Origin: Cystobacter fuscus
Lineage (GTDB): Bacteria > Myxococcota > Myxococcia > Myxococcales > Myxococcaceae
Length of the DNA: 64,000 nucleotides
Direction: 5' to 3'
Assembly (NCBI RefSeq): GCF_002305875.1
Contig: NZ_CP022098.1
Location: 2,418,001-2,482,000 of the forward strand
The translations under genes were made by a program, and so were the position numbers. Numbering within the stretch: the stretch's first letter is position 1; every line of letters starts with the position of its first letter. The notes under the pieces are model-generated. The model had not been told where the DNA came from, ran no database searches, and saw only the letters and a list, made by a program, of their open reading frames with translations. Below are positions 1-8,354 of the stretch, piece by piece.

Positions 1-708
1 TCGCAGTTCACACTGGCGGAGGCGCACCGGCTGGTCGCGAAGATCCTCGAGTCGAAGAAGACGCTGAAGACGATCCTGATCACCCATGGACACCCGGACC
101 ACTACTTCGGCCTCGAGGTGGTGCGCGCCGCCTTCCCCCAGGCGCGGCTCGTCGCCGCACCCGCTGTCATCGCGGAGCTCAAGGCGCTCGCGCCGAAGCA
201 GCTCGCGCAGTGGAAGCCGCTCTTCGGCGCCAATCTCACCTCCGAGCCGGTGATTCCGTCCCCGCTCGCGGCGGACCATCTGGAGCTGGAGGGGCAGCGA
301 CTCGAACTCATCGGCCTGAACCCCGGTGAGAGCGAGGCGGCCACGGCGGTGTGGATTCCTTCTACCCGGACGCTCATCGCGGGGGATACGGCCTACCAGC
401 AGGTCCATGCGTATCTCGTGAACGCGGACGCCACGTGGCGGGCACAGTGGCTCAAGAACATCGAGCAGCTCGACAAGCGTGGCGCCACTACGGTCATCCC
501 GGGCCACCGGGCGGAGAAGGCGGCCCTGGGCCCCGCGGCCCTGCGTGAGACGGCGGCCTACATCCGCGACTTCGAGGCCTCGCTCGTGGCGGCCAAGGAC
601 GTGGACGGCCTCAAGCGCCCCGTGCTCGCGAAGTACAGCGCGTTCGAACTCCCCATCATCCTCGACTTCAGCGCGCAGGCGGCGATTGCGGGGAAGGCGA
701 AGCGCTGA
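1..708 (+). CDS. Metallo-beta-lactamase-fold hydrolase (5' end missing)
   Basis: The reading frame is open from the first base, so the gene begins outside the window; 235 residues remain. Around residue 34 it carries the HxHxDH metal-binding motif (HGHPDH, followed by YFGLE), the signature of the metallo-beta-lactamase fold. Further on, GDTAYQQVHAY and a late PGHR give the usual later Asp and His ligands. The family hydrolyses many substrates (thioesters, lactones, phosphodiesters) and nothing here fixes which. The visible part starts close to the motif, so a signal peptide could lie upstream. A 9-bp-stem hairpin follows the stop within about 15 bases. The fold is sure, the substrate unknown. 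Confidence 0.85.
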   Translation, partial: SQFTLAEAHRLVAKILESKKTLKTILITHGHPDHYFGLEVVRAAFPQARLVAAPAVIAELKALAPKQLAQWKPLFGANLTSEPVIPSPLAADHLELEGQRLELIGLNPGESEAATAVWIPSTRTLIAGDTAYQQVHAYLVNADATWRAQWLKNIEQLDKRGATTVIPGHRAEKAALGPAALRETAAYIRDFEASLVAAKDVDGLKRPVLAKYSAFELPIILDFSAQAAIAGKAKR

Positions 709-721
709 TCCTTGAACACCC

Positions 722-757
722 AGGCCGCGCTGACCGGACTACCGGACGGCGCGGCCT
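722..757 (+). terminator. Hairpin after the metallo-hydrolase gene
   Basis: AGGCCGCGC (722-730) is perfectly complementary to GCGCGGCCT (749-757), with CCGG repeats in the loop. The stem starts 14 bases after the stop codon. No long T run follows, so termination may be inefficient or Rho-assisted. Confidence 0.5.
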
Positions 758-884
758 TGCAGTCCATTGAGATGACCATGCGAAAAGCGGCGTTTGGGGC
801 CGCCTGCGCTCTGTGATTGTTTCTGTCGGCCGGCCAGGCGATGGCCGCGCCTGCCTTGTCAGAGGCACGCGAGCGGAGGCCGTG

Positions 885-1901
885 TCACGAGTCCTTTCGC
901 CGAGGCGCGTGTGCTCCGACGTCCAGCAACTCGGACAGGGTCGTGGCCTGGAGGGCCCGGTCGAACCAGCTGTCGAGCGTGTCCATGTCCGTGCAGTCGA
1001 GGATGCGCTGCCGGGCTCCTTCCTCCACGTGAATCCCCCGGAGGGTGAGAATCCGTAGGATGTCCTCGGCACGTCCTCGGCTCATCCCCTGCTGACGTCC
1101 CTGCTCGATGAGTTCCTCGCCATAGCTCCGCATCAACTCCTCCGCGCGTTGCTCGTCCTGGACTGAATGTAGCACCTGACCTGTAACGTTGTGGACGGCC
1201 TTGTCCCCGGTCCACAGCAGGTAACGGATGACCACCCGCAGATGTTCGGCGCCCTCTGGCGCCGCCTGGACCTGGGCGAAGAGGCCTACCCACTCGGGCA
1301 GCTTTCTCGCCAGTTCCTCAGTACGTCCGTAGCGCAGCACCAACCACGCCAGCCGGGCCAGCGCAGGCCCGGGTCGTGCTTTCAACGCCTCTTCCCGTTC
1401 GGCTGTCAGGTCATCGAGCAGGTACTCGAAGCGCGGCACCCAGGCTCGCCAGCGCGCCCGCTCCTCCTCGCTCTCCCCCGGCAGCTCGAACAGGTCCTCC
1501 ACCCGCCGCGGTGCGCTCCAGGCCCCCTCGGGCCCGTGGTACATCACCAGCGGGAGGATGACGGGCAACCCCGAGCACTCCGGGTGTTCCTGACGCCAGC
1601 GCTCCACCTGACGCACCACGTAGCGCAGCATCCTCAGAGCCATCCACTTGTCCACCGAGGACTGGTGCTCCAGCAGTACGTACAGCAGCAGCGGGCGGCC
1701 CGAGCGCAGGCGGGCGGTGAAGAGCAGGTCGCTCTCCGTTTCTCGCAGCTCCGGGTCCACCACGCTGCCGGGCTCCAGGCGCAGACTCGACCAGTCCACC
1801 GCGGAGACGAGCTGGGCGGGCAGGACGGCACGCAACTCGGCCTCGGCCCGCTCGGGGCGGCCAAAGGTATAGCGGGCGAAGAGATCATGAGGACCGGGCA
1901 T
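885..1901 (-). CDS. Rpn/YhgA-family putative recombination-promoting nuclease
   Basis: The 338-residue protein starts at the ATG giving MPGPHDLFARYTF; an in-frame start 18 codons upstream exists but precedes the family's conserved beginning. The N-terminal half has the Rpn pattern (HDLFARYTF, then a D..LLFT..L strand, then LLYVLLEHQSSVD). The Asp and the E-x-Q form the core of a PD-(D/E)XK nuclease (Transposase_31/YhgA-like family). The C-terminal part is helical and charged, with EQGRQQGMSRGRAEDILRIL, a feature common in these proteins. E. coli Rpn proteins are Ca-dependent DNA endonucleases that raise RecA-independent recombination, and they multiply within genomes. No terminal inverted repeats or target duplication are visible, so it is not a complete mobile element. 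Exact cellular role is unknown. Confidence 0.8.
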   Translation of the reverse strand: MPGPHDLFARYTFGRPERAEAELRAVLPAQLVSAVDWSSLRLEPGSVVDPELRETESDLLFTARLRSGRPLLLYVLLEHQSSVDKWMALRMLRYVVRQVERWRQEHPECSGLPVILPLVMYHGPEGAWSAPRRVEDLFELPGESEEERARWRAWVPRFEYLLDDLTAEREEALKARPGPALARLAWLVLRYGRTEELARKLPEWVGLFAQVQAAPEGAEHLRVVIRYLLWTGDKAVHNVTGQVLHSVQDEQRAEELMRSYGEELIEQGRQQGMSRGRAEDILRILTLRGIHVEEGARQRILDCTDMDTLDSWFDRALQATTLSELLDVGAHAPRRKDS

Positions 1902-2087
1902 GGCGCACGGTGCCTTCAGCACGGAGCGGGCCAGGAGCTCCCTGGAGGGAGTCAACAGGCCGTGGACGTCCGTGTCCGCCCCCCTTCGTCTCCTGGGCGA
2001 GATGCCCTTCTCCCGGGAGCGGTCTCCAACGGGCTCGCCCGAGTCGTACGAATCATCTCTACAAATCGTCTGACACCTTCTCCAGGC

Positions 2088-2477
2088 TCACACGGTGATT
2101 TCGATGCGGTTGCCGTCGGGGTCGAGCACGACGCATTCGTAGTAGCCGTCCCCCGTCTGCCGGGGGCCATCCACCACGGGGAGCCCGTTTTGGCGGAAGC
2201 GCTCGGCCATGGCGTCCACCTCCTCGCGCGAGCCCACCGAGAGCGCCAGGTGTGCATAGCCGGTGGGTGGCGTGTCGGCGTTGCCGCTCGCGTCCACCAG
2301 AAGGGGCTTCGCCATGAGTTCCAGGCGCGCGCCCGAGGCGAAGCTCAGGAAGTACGAGGAGAAGCGCTTGCGCTCGTTGACGTACCGAGGCCCCGCGCTG
2401 GCCTGGAAATACGTCTCGTAGAACGAGCGGAGCCGCTCGAGGTCCCGCGTCCAGATGGCGATGTGTTCGATGCGCAT
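2088..2477 (-). CDS. VOC-family (glyoxalase/bleomycin-resistance-like) protein
   Basis: The 129-residue protein is a complete single vicinal-oxygen-chelate domain made of two beta-alpha-beta-beta-beta modules. The first opens MRIEHIAIWTRDLERLRSFY with His5 as a likely metal ligand. The second begins at GYAHLALSVGSREEVD and ends DPDGNRIEITV, where the terminal Glu is the usual last ligand. The family includes glyoxalase I, dioxygenases, epimerases and drug-binding proteins; this short form is usually annotated as glyoxalase/bleomycin resistance protein. AGGATGA lies 3-9 bases upstream of the ATG. The gene lies between the TetR and Rpn genes on the same strand, but with gaps of 117 and 186 bases, so operon membership is uncertain. 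Confidence 0.85.
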   Translation of the reverse strand: MRIEHIAIWTRDLERLRSFYETYFQASAGPRYVNERKRFSSYFLSFASGARLELMAKPLLVDASGNADTPPTGYAHLALSVGSREEVDAMAERFRQNGLPVVDGPRQTGDGYYECVVLDPDGNRIEITV

Positions 2478-2594
2478 GGACTCATCCTACCGGGAGCCGT
2501 CCTGATCCAGCGGCACCCATTCCTACGCCGTGGCCCTGGCATGTCGTGCGCTTCATCTCCAAGCGCGGCCGCGCGCGGGGAACTGGAGGACTGC

Positions 2595-3308
2595 CTACCT
2601 GCGTCCCTGGCGGGATCGCTGGGGTGGCGGGCGTCTCACGGGCTGGCGTCCGCCCGCGGGCTCCTCGAACAGGGTCGGGCCGAGCAACTCGAGGCACTCG
2701 GCGAGAACCTTGCTCGCGTCGCGCTTGCGCCCCGCGGAGAACGGCTGCTCCATCGCGAGGCGTCCCGCGGTGGCCAGGACGGCGCCGGCCAGGCGCGCCC
2801 GCTGCGAGTCCGGGGAGAGACCCAGCCGCTCGGCGACGACGCGCGCGAGCGCGACCTCCGCGTCGGTGAGGATCTGCAGCCACACCGCGCGGAAACTCTC
2901 CGTCTCGTTCACCACGGAGAGGAAGTTCTCCCAGTTCAGGGTGTTCTCCTGCGCGAGGCTCTGGCTGAGCGCCTCCTCCATCGTCTCGCGCAGGGGCTTG
3001 TCTCGGGGGGCGGCGCGCATGTCGGAGACGATGCGCGCGAGCGACGCGTCGACGACCGGGCGGATGGCGTCCTCCTTCCGGGGGAAGTACCGGTAGAAGG
3101 TCCGCTCGGACAGGCCCGCGTGGGCCGCGAGTTCCTTGACGGAGAAGTCGCTCGTGCGCTCCCGCAGGAACAGGTCGATGACGGCGCGCGAGGCCTCGAG
3201 CATCGCCTGGTCGCGCCCCTCGCGCGGTTCGAGGGTGAGGCGCGGATGCTCCCGGTCCGCACCTGCGGCCGGTCGTTCCTGTGGGCGAGGACTCACTCGC
3301 TGGGGCAT
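2595..3308 (-). CDS. TetR-family transcriptional regulator
   Basis: Translation probably starts at MPQRVSPRPQ; the open frame continues 37 codons further but runs into the operator region. Of 237 residues, an N-terminal HTH at about 50-80 reads DFSVKELAAHAGLSERTFYRYFPRKED, the TetR recognition-helix pattern. The helical remainder is the ligand-binding and dimerisation domain. The C-terminal tail is very rich in Pro, Arg and Gln. The gene diverges from the Coq4-P450-P450 operon, and two phased palindromes lie between them, so it most likely represses that operon and itself. The ligand is unknown; a P450 substrate or product is a reasonable guess. Confidence 0.88.
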   Translation of the reverse strand: MPQRVSPRPQERPAAGADREHPRLTLEPREGRDQAMLEASRAVIDLFLRERTSDFSVKELAAHAGLSERTFYRYFPRKEDAIRPVVDASLARIVSDMRAAPRDKPLRETMEEALSQSLAQENTLNWENFLSVVNETESFRAVWLQILTDAEVALARVVAERLGLSPDSQRARLAGAVLATAGRLAMEQPFSAGRKRDASKVLAECLELLGPTLFEEPAGGRQPVRRPPPQRSRQGRR

Positions 3309-3382
3309 GGCGTGGAGCCTAACAAGTCGTGGCGGGAACTGTCTCCTGGCCCGTCGCGCACCCATCCCCACCCTGACGCATG

Positions 3383-3419
3383 TGGCGGTTTCTGCCAGTT
3401 CCGTGGCATAAACTGCCAC
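3383..3419. promoter_or_regulatory. Two phased inverted repeats, candidate TetR operators
   Basis: TGGC-N7-GCCA occurs twice: at 3383-3397 and, extended by one pair on each side to GTGGC-N7-GCCAC, at 3403-3419. The cores at 3383 and 3404 are 21 bp apart, two helical turns, so dimers would sit on the same face of the DNA. They lie between the divergent TetR gene and the Coq4/P450 operon, 53 bases before the latter's ATG. This arrangement is typical of an autoregulated TetR repressor. Binding is inferred. Confidence 0.7.
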
Positions 3420-3425
3420 GAAGTC

Positions 3426-3448
3426 CAGGTGCCTTCATGGGGCACCTG
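3426..3448. promoter_or_regulatory. Perfect 8-bp inverted repeat in the operon leader
   Basis: CAGGTGCC (3426-3433) and GGCACCTG (3441-3448) are exact reverse complements separated by 7 bases. The repeat sits 23 bases before the Coq4-like ATG and just before the GGAGA ribosome site. It could be a third operator of a different specificity, or an mRNA hairpin affecting translation. Confidence 0.5.
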
Positions 3449-3471
3449 CCTGTCATCAGCGGAGAATCGAG

Positions 3472-4182
3472 ATGAACTTCAGCTCACCCACCTCACGCAT
3501 CGAAGACGGCCTCTTCCTGCCCGAAGGCGCATCCCTGTTCACCCGCCTGCGGGTGGCGGTCCGGGCACTGAAGGTCCTCGAGAAGCGCCCCGATGACGGC
3601 ATCGCGGCGCCGTTGTTCAACGCGAGCCTCGACGGCGACGTCTTCCAGCGGCTCTGCTCGGAGCTGGCGAAGAGCGAGGACGGCCGGGAGTTGCTCGCCG
3701 CTCGCCCCAGCCTCCAGGGTCGCAGCATCGACCTCGATGCGCTCGGCCGGCTCCCGGCTGGGACGCTCGGGAACGCGTTCGCCCGCTACTTCTCGGACAA
3801 CGGCATCCACCCGTTCGAGAGCCCGTACGAGGTCCGCAACGACGTGGACTACCTCGTCAAGTGGTACCGGGAGACGCATGACCTTCACCACGTGGTGACC
3901 GGCTACGCGACGGACGCCGTCGGCGAGATGGAGCTCCAGGCCTTCGTGGCCGGCAACCTTGGACTCCGCACGAGCGTCCTCATCCTCCTGTTCGCCGCGG
4001 TGCTTCGGCCGCATGGCCTCCCTCCTTTCTGGAAGTACGCGCGAAGGCTGCGCGCGGCGTACCGGCGGGGCCAGCGGTCCGAGAAGCTTGTCCGCATCCG
4101 GTACGACCACTTTTGGGCGGCGACGGTCGAGGTGGTGCGCCAGCGGCTCAGGATTCCCTCTTCGACCCCGGCCCGCGCGTGA
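3472..4182 (+). CDS. Coq4-family protein
   Basis: The 236-residue protein carries the defining Coq4 motif HDxxHx11E at His136-Asp137, His140 and Glu152 (in ETHDLHHVVTGY...GEMELQAF). This forms the metal-binding centre of the family. Mitochondrial Coq4 takes part in ubiquinone synthesis, recently assigned to C1 oxidative decarboxylation of the ring. Bacterial relatives also occur outside ubiquinone pathways. GGAGA lies 6 bases before the ATG. It is the first gene of an operon with two P450s (35 and 43 base gaps), opposite a TetR gene. Since myxobacteria are generally regarded as menaquinone users, a role in tailoring another ring compound with the P450s is more likely than ubiquinone synthesis; that is inference. 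Confidence 0.82.
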   Translation: MNFSSPTSRIEDGLFLPEGASLFTRLRVAVRALKVLEKRPDDGIAAPLFNASLDGDVFQRLCSELAKSEDGRELLAARPSLQGRSIDLDALGRLPAGTLGNAFARYFSDNGIHPFESPYEVRNDVDYLVKWYRETHDLHHVVTGYATDAVGEMELQAFVAGNLGLRTSVLILLFAAVLRPHGLPPFWKYARRLRAAYRRGQRSEKLVRIRYDHFWAATVEVVRQRLRIPSSTPARA

Positions 4183-4217
4183 GCCGTGCTGAACCCCTCT
4201 CCAAGGACTCCACGACC

Positions 4218-5597
4218 ATGAATCCAGCACTCGCCATCGACACGCCTCGCCCCCTCAAGGAGTACGCCCCCTCCACCCTCGAGCTGCTCAAGGCGATCCG
4301 GCGAGAGGGGTTTCTCGGCTGGATGACGAACACCTGGCGCCAGCATGGGGATCTGCTCCGCATCCGGATGGGCTCGCAGTCGCTCGTGCTGGTGACCCAC
4401 CCGGACCACGTGCGCCACGTCAACGTCACGCGCCGCGAGAGCTACGACAAGGGCGAGAGCTACGACGTCCTCCGCGAGCTGCTGCTCGGCAATGGCATCG
4501 TCACCGCCACCGGGGAGGACTGGCGCTGGCAGCGCAGGCTCATGGCGCCGTTCTTCACCCCTCGTGGCGTGGAGAAGTTCTATCCCATCTTCCTCTCCGA
4601 CACGCAGCAGCTCATCGAGCGCTGGCGGTCCCAGCTCCAGGGCTCCGGCCGCCCTGTCGAGATGCTCGACGAGATGATGCGGGTCACCGCCTCCGTCATC
4701 CTCCACTCGGTCTTCAGCACCGAGTCGGACGAGGCCCTGCTGCGCATCAAGAACTCGATCGAGACGATGGTTTCCCACATCTCGGAAACGGGGATGCGCC
4801 CCGTCCAGGTGCCCCAGTGGGTGCCCACCCCCGGGAACCTGCGGTTCCGCCGGGCCCATAAGCTCGTGACGGCCTACATCCGCGAGCTCATCGCGCGGCG
4901 CCGGGCCATCCCCACCGAGCAGTGGCCGGATGATCTGCTGACGAAGATGATGACGATCCGGGACGAGGAGACGGGGAGGCTCATGGCGGAGCAGCTCCTC
5001 ATCGACAACGGCCTGACCATGTTCGCCGCCGGGCATGAGACCACGGCGCGGACGCTCTCGTTCTTGTGGTACGCGCTGTCCCAGAACCCGGAGGTGGAGC
5101 GGCGGCTGCACGTCGAGCTGGACTCGGTGCTGGGCGACGCGCCTCCGACGCTCAACGACTTGAAGAAGCTCCCCTACACCCTCCAGGTCGTGAAGGAGGT
5201 CCTCCGGCTCTATCCGGCCGCGCCGATGTACGCCCGTGACGCCGTTGCCGACGACGAGCTCGATGGGGTCCGCATCCCGGCCGGCACGAGGATGATTGTC
5301 TTCTCCTACGGCACCCACCGGCACCCGGCGTTCTGGGACGAGCCGGAGCGCTTCGATCCCGACCGCTGGTTGCCCGAGCGCGAGGCCGCGCGCCATGCGC
5401 ACGCCTACCACCCGTTCGCCGCCGGACCGCGCATCTGTCTGGGCAATAATTTCTCCCTGCTCGAGACACACGTGATGGCGGCGATGCTCGCACGCCGCTT
5501 CAAGCTGCGCCTGAAGCCCGGCCACGTGCCGCGAATCGACATGTTCGGCACCCTCGGCTCGAGCAACGGCTTGCCGATGCTGATCGAGGCGCGGTGA
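4218..5597 (+). CDS. Cytochrome P450 (first of pair)
   Basis: A 459-residue soluble P450 starting at MNPALAIDTPRP. Seen motifs: I-helix oxygen-activation AGHETTA (271-277), K-helix ExxR in KEVLR (Glu327-Arg330), PERF (376-379) and the haem loop FAAGPRICLG (400-409) with Cys407 as thiolate ligand. The AGHETT I-helix and the length resemble class II-like bacterial P450s (CYP102-haem-domain/CYP110 type), many of which act on fatty acids or terpenes. No reductase domain is fused, so redox partners must come from elsewhere. It follows the Coq4-like gene by 35 bases. Substrate unknown; family assignment needs a phylogeny. Confidence 0.93.
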   Translation: MNPALAIDTPRPLKEYAPSTLELLKAIRREGFLGWMTNTWRQHGDLLRIRMGSQSLVLVTHPDHVRHVNVTRRESYDKGESYDVLRELLLGNGIVTATGEDWRWQRRLMAPFFTPRGVEKFYPIFLSDTQQLIERWRSQLQGSGRPVEMLDEMMRVTASVILHSVFSTESDEALLRIKNSIETMVSHISETGMRPVQVPQWVPTPGNLRFRRAHKLVTAYIRELIARRRAIPTEQWPDDLLTKMMTIRDEETGRLMAEQLLIDNGLTMFAAGHETTARTLSFLWYALSQNPEVERRLHVELDSVLGDAPPTLNDLKKLPYTLQVVKEVLRLYPAAPMYARDAVADDELDGVRIPAGTRMIVFSYGTHRHPAFWDEPERFDPDRWLPEREAARHAHAYHPFAAGPRICLGNNFSLLETHVMAAMLARRFKLRLKPGHVPRIDMFGTLGSSNGLPMLIEAR

Positions 5598-5640
5598 GCC
5601 CCTCCGTCACCGTTTCTCCAACACCCAGAGAGGTTCGACC

Positions 5641-6858
5641 ATGAATGCCTTCAACGGACAGAAGTTGGACAAGATCCCCGCGCACGTTCCGCCGGAGCTG
5701 GTCTACGAGTACGACATCGCCGGGGATCCGCGGGTGCTCGAGGATCCGCACGCCCGGATGCGCTCCCTCATCCTCGAGGCCCCTCCCATCTTCTTTTCCC
5801 CGTTCAATGGGGGCCATTGGTTCGTGACCCGGAAGAAGGCCATCGTGGACATCACGATGAACCCGGAGGTCTACAGCAGCAAGAACCCGGGGGAACACGG
5901 CAAGGAAGCAACGGGGGGCTTGTCGCTGTTGCCCATCTCGGTGGATCCGCCGCAGCACACCCTGTACCGGACCCCGCTCAACCAGCCGCTGTCAGCCAAA
6001 TCCGTTGCCGGACTGGAGACGGCGATCCGGGCCATGACGAACGAGCTCATCGACAAGGTGCTCGCCGCGGGACGCTGCGACTTCCTCCCGGACATCGCCG
6101 AGCCGCTGCCCGTCACGTTGTTCCTGAAGCTGGCCGGCATGCCGACCAATCGCCTGGCCGAGTTCCGTGAGCTGGCCTTGCAGGCGGCGTCCGCCACGGT
6201 GGAGCCCGCGACTCGCGCGGAGACGTTCAAACGCATCGCGGGAATCCTGGCGGAGACCATCGAGGCCCGGCAGGAGAAGCGCGAGGATGACCTGATCAGC
6301 CGGCTGCTCGACGCGAACCTCGACGGCCGCAACCCCACGTTCCAGGAGATGATGGGCTACAGCATCCTCCTGTTCCTCGGGGGGCTGGACACGGTGGTGA
6401 ATGCCCTGTGCTTTGGTGTCCGGCACCTGGCGCGCGATCAGGAGTTGCAGGCGAAGCTTCGGGCCGACCCCAGCCTGCTGCCCGGAGCCATCGAGGAGCT
6501 GCTGCGGCTCTATGGTATTGCGTCCATTCCCCGGCACGTGACGCGCGACACGGTCTGCCATGGCGTCCAGTTCAAGCAGGGTGACGCGCTGTTGTTGCTC
6601 CTGCCCGCGGCCAACTACGACGACACGGCGTTCCCCAACCCCGAGCAGTTCATCCTGGGCCGGACGGAGCAGCACATGACGTTCAATACGGGTCCGCACC
6701 GGTGCGTCGGCCTGAACCTGGCCCGTCTGGAGATGAAGGTGTTCTACCAGGAGTGGTTGAAGCGCGTGCCGCCGTTCCGGCTGGACCCCCAGGCCCCGCC
6801 GCGGTTCTCGGGTGGCTTCGCTCTGGCCCTCACGAGCCTGCCGCTGAGCTGGGCATAG
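5641..6858 (+). CDS. Cytochrome P450 (second of pair)
   Basis: A 405-residue soluble P450 of the shorter bacterial class I type. Motifs: I-helix LFLGGLDTVVN with Asp250-Thr251, K-helix EELLR (Glu286-Arg289), and haem loop FNTGPHRCVG with Cys355. Where typical P450s have FGxG, this one has FNTG. The GGLDT I-helix is reminiscent of the P450cam and CYP111 type. Sequence similarity to the adjacent P450 is low by eye, so this is not a recent tandem duplication but two different enzymes in one operon. GAGAGG lies 7 bases upstream of the ATG. It needs ferredoxin and ferredoxin reductase, neither encoded here. No terminator is evident after it. Confidence 0.93.
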   Translation: MNAFNGQKLDKIPAHVPPELVYEYDIAGDPRVLEDPHARMRSLILEAPPIFFSPFNGGHWFVTRKKAIVDITMNPEVYSSKNPGEHGKEATGGLSLLPISVDPPQHTLYRTPLNQPLSAKSVAGLETAIRAMTNELIDKVLAAGRCDFLPDIAEPLPVTLFLKLAGMPTNRLAEFRELALQAASATVEPATRAETFKRIAGILAETIEARQEKREDDLISRLLDANLDGRNPTFQEMMGYSILLFLGGLDTVVNALCFGVRHLARDQELQAKLRADPSLLPGAIEELLRLYGIASIPRHVTRDTVCHGVQFKQGDALLLLLPAANYDDTAFPNPEQFILGRTEQHMTFNTGPHRCVGLNLARLEMKVFYQEWLKRVPPFRLDPQAPPRFSGGFALALTSLPLSWA

Positions 6859-7013
6859 GGAGAGAACACACGGGCGGGCCGCGGTGTAGAACAAGAGACG
6901 CTGGCCCCTGGGGGGAGTGCGCGGCTGGATGGATGGCCTTCGGGGAGGGGCGACACCGTGGGGCGCGGTGGCCAGATGTTCCATGTGGATGATGGGACAC
7001 GGGGACCGGCGCC

Positions 7014-8354
7014 ATGAGCGAGTCTGGGCATTCGGTGTGGAGGGTGCTCGTGCTGGGGATGGTGATGCTCTGCCAGGCAACCAGCCATGCGGATGCTCCT
7101 CCGCCAGCCATGGTCTCCCGCTGCGTCCTGGAGGGCACGGTGGATGCTGGCTCCAGTGCCTTCCTCGTCGATTGTGTCCGCCGCGCGCAGCAGGCCGGTC
7201 ATCAGGCCCTGCTCGTCCGGCTCGACACTCCCGGCGGAGAGCTCGAGTCCACCCGCGACATCGTCCGTGCCTTCCTGGGAGCCCGCGTCCCCGTCCTCGT
7301 GTGGGTTGGCCCCTCCGGCGCCCGGGCTGGCAGTGCCGGAGTCTTCATCACCCTGGCCTCCCACCTCGCGGGCATGGCGCCCGGCACCAACATCGGCGCC
7401 GCCCACCCCGTCTCCGGCCTCTCCGGGCAGGACCCCGAACAGAGCGGAGGCAAGGAGATGGCCCGGAAGATCGAGAACGACGCCGTCGCCTTCGTCGAGT
7501 CCATCGCCAGACAGCGCGGCCGCAATGCCGAGTGGGCCATCAGCGCCGTCCGTCAGAGCGAGAGCGTCTCCGCCGAGAAGGCCCTCGAGCTCCACGTCAT
7601 CGAGCACGTTGCCCCCACCGAGGAGGCCTTTCTCCAGTGGGCCGATGGCCGTTCCGTCACCGTCGCCGACTCCCCCGTCACGTTGCGCACCGCCAACGCC
7701 TGGCTCGTGGAGCTGGAACCCTCCTTTTCCCAGCGCGTCCTCCACGCCCTCGCCCAGCCGGCCGTCGTCTACATCCTCTTCCTCCTCGCGGGTCTCGGCT
7801 TCGCCGTGGAGTTCACCCACCCCGGCCTCTTCGCCCCCGGCCTCGTCGGCGTGGTGTGCCTCGTGTTGGCCCTGCTCGCCTCCTCGGCCCTGCCCGTGCG
7901 CGCTGGCGCCATCGTGCTGCTGCTGCTGGGGGTCGCCCTGCTCGTGGCCGAGCTCTTCGTCACCAGCGGCCTGCTCGGCGCCGCCGGCCTTGGGCTGCTC
8001 GTGCTCGGCGGCGTGTTCCTGGTGGATCGTTTCGATCCGGAGTGGTTCCTCGACAGCCCGCCGAGGGTTCCCCTGTCCACGCTGCTACCCACCGCCGTCT
8101 TCGTCGCCGGGGCGGCTGTCTATCTCGCCTTTCGTGCCGCCGAGACCCGCCGCCAACCCCAGTTGGGTGGAGACCTGGGCCTCGTCGGCGAGGTGGGTCG
8201 GACGCTCGACACCGTCTCGCCCTCCGGCGGCGCGGTGTTCGTCCATGGCGAGCGCTGGTCCGCTGTCTCCTCCACCCCCCTTCCTGCTGGCGCCCGCGTG
8301 GTGGTGCGCCGGGTGGAGGGGCTCATCCTGTTCGTCGATGAGGTCAAGACATGA
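7014..8354 (+). CDS. nfeD: NfeD-family membrane serine protease
   Basis: The 446-residue protein is a long NfeD. After a signal peptide (about 1-28, ending ATSHADA) comes a ClpP/SppA-like protease domain with [10 protein letters not shown] and [11 protein letters not shown], in which Ser107 is the expected nucleophile. Lys147 or Lys152 would complete the Ser-Lys dyad by comparison with the archaeal 1510-N protease. Four or five membrane segments follow (about 245-345), then a soluble C-terminal OB-fold NfeD domain from [10 protein letters not shown]. Its stop overlaps the slipin start by 4 bases. The NfeD-stomatin pair is widely conserved; the archaeal protease cleaves the C-terminal region of its partner stomatin, implying a role in membrane protein quality control. 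Confidence 0.9.
   Translation: MSESGHSVWRVLVLGMVMLCQATSHADAPPPAMVSRCVLEGTVDAGSSAFLVDCVRRAQQAGHQALLVRLDTPGGELESTRDIVRAFLGARVPVLVWVGPSGARAGSAGVFITLASHLAGMAPGTNIGAAHPVSGLSGQDPEQSGGKEMARKIENDAVAFVESIARQRGRNAEWAISAVRQSESVSAEKALELHVIEHVAPTEEAFLQWADGRSVTVADSPVTLRTANAWLVELEPSFSQRVLHALAQPAVVYILFLLAGLGFAVEFTHPGLFAPGLVGVVCLVLALLASSALPVRAGAIVLLLLGVALLVAELFVTSGLLGAAGLGLLVLGGVFLVDRFDPEWFLDSPPRVPLSTLLPTAVFVAGAAVYLAFRAAETRRQPQLGGDLGLVGEVGRTLDTVSPSGGAVFVHGERWSAVSSTPLPAGARVVVRRVEGLILFVDEVKT

Noticed and set aside
1191-3596. 801-codon open frame on the plus strand
   Set aside because: It is antisense to the Rpn, VOC and TetR genes, all of which have family motifs. Composition is His/Gln/Gly/Arg-rich, typical of antisense frames in GC-rich DNA.
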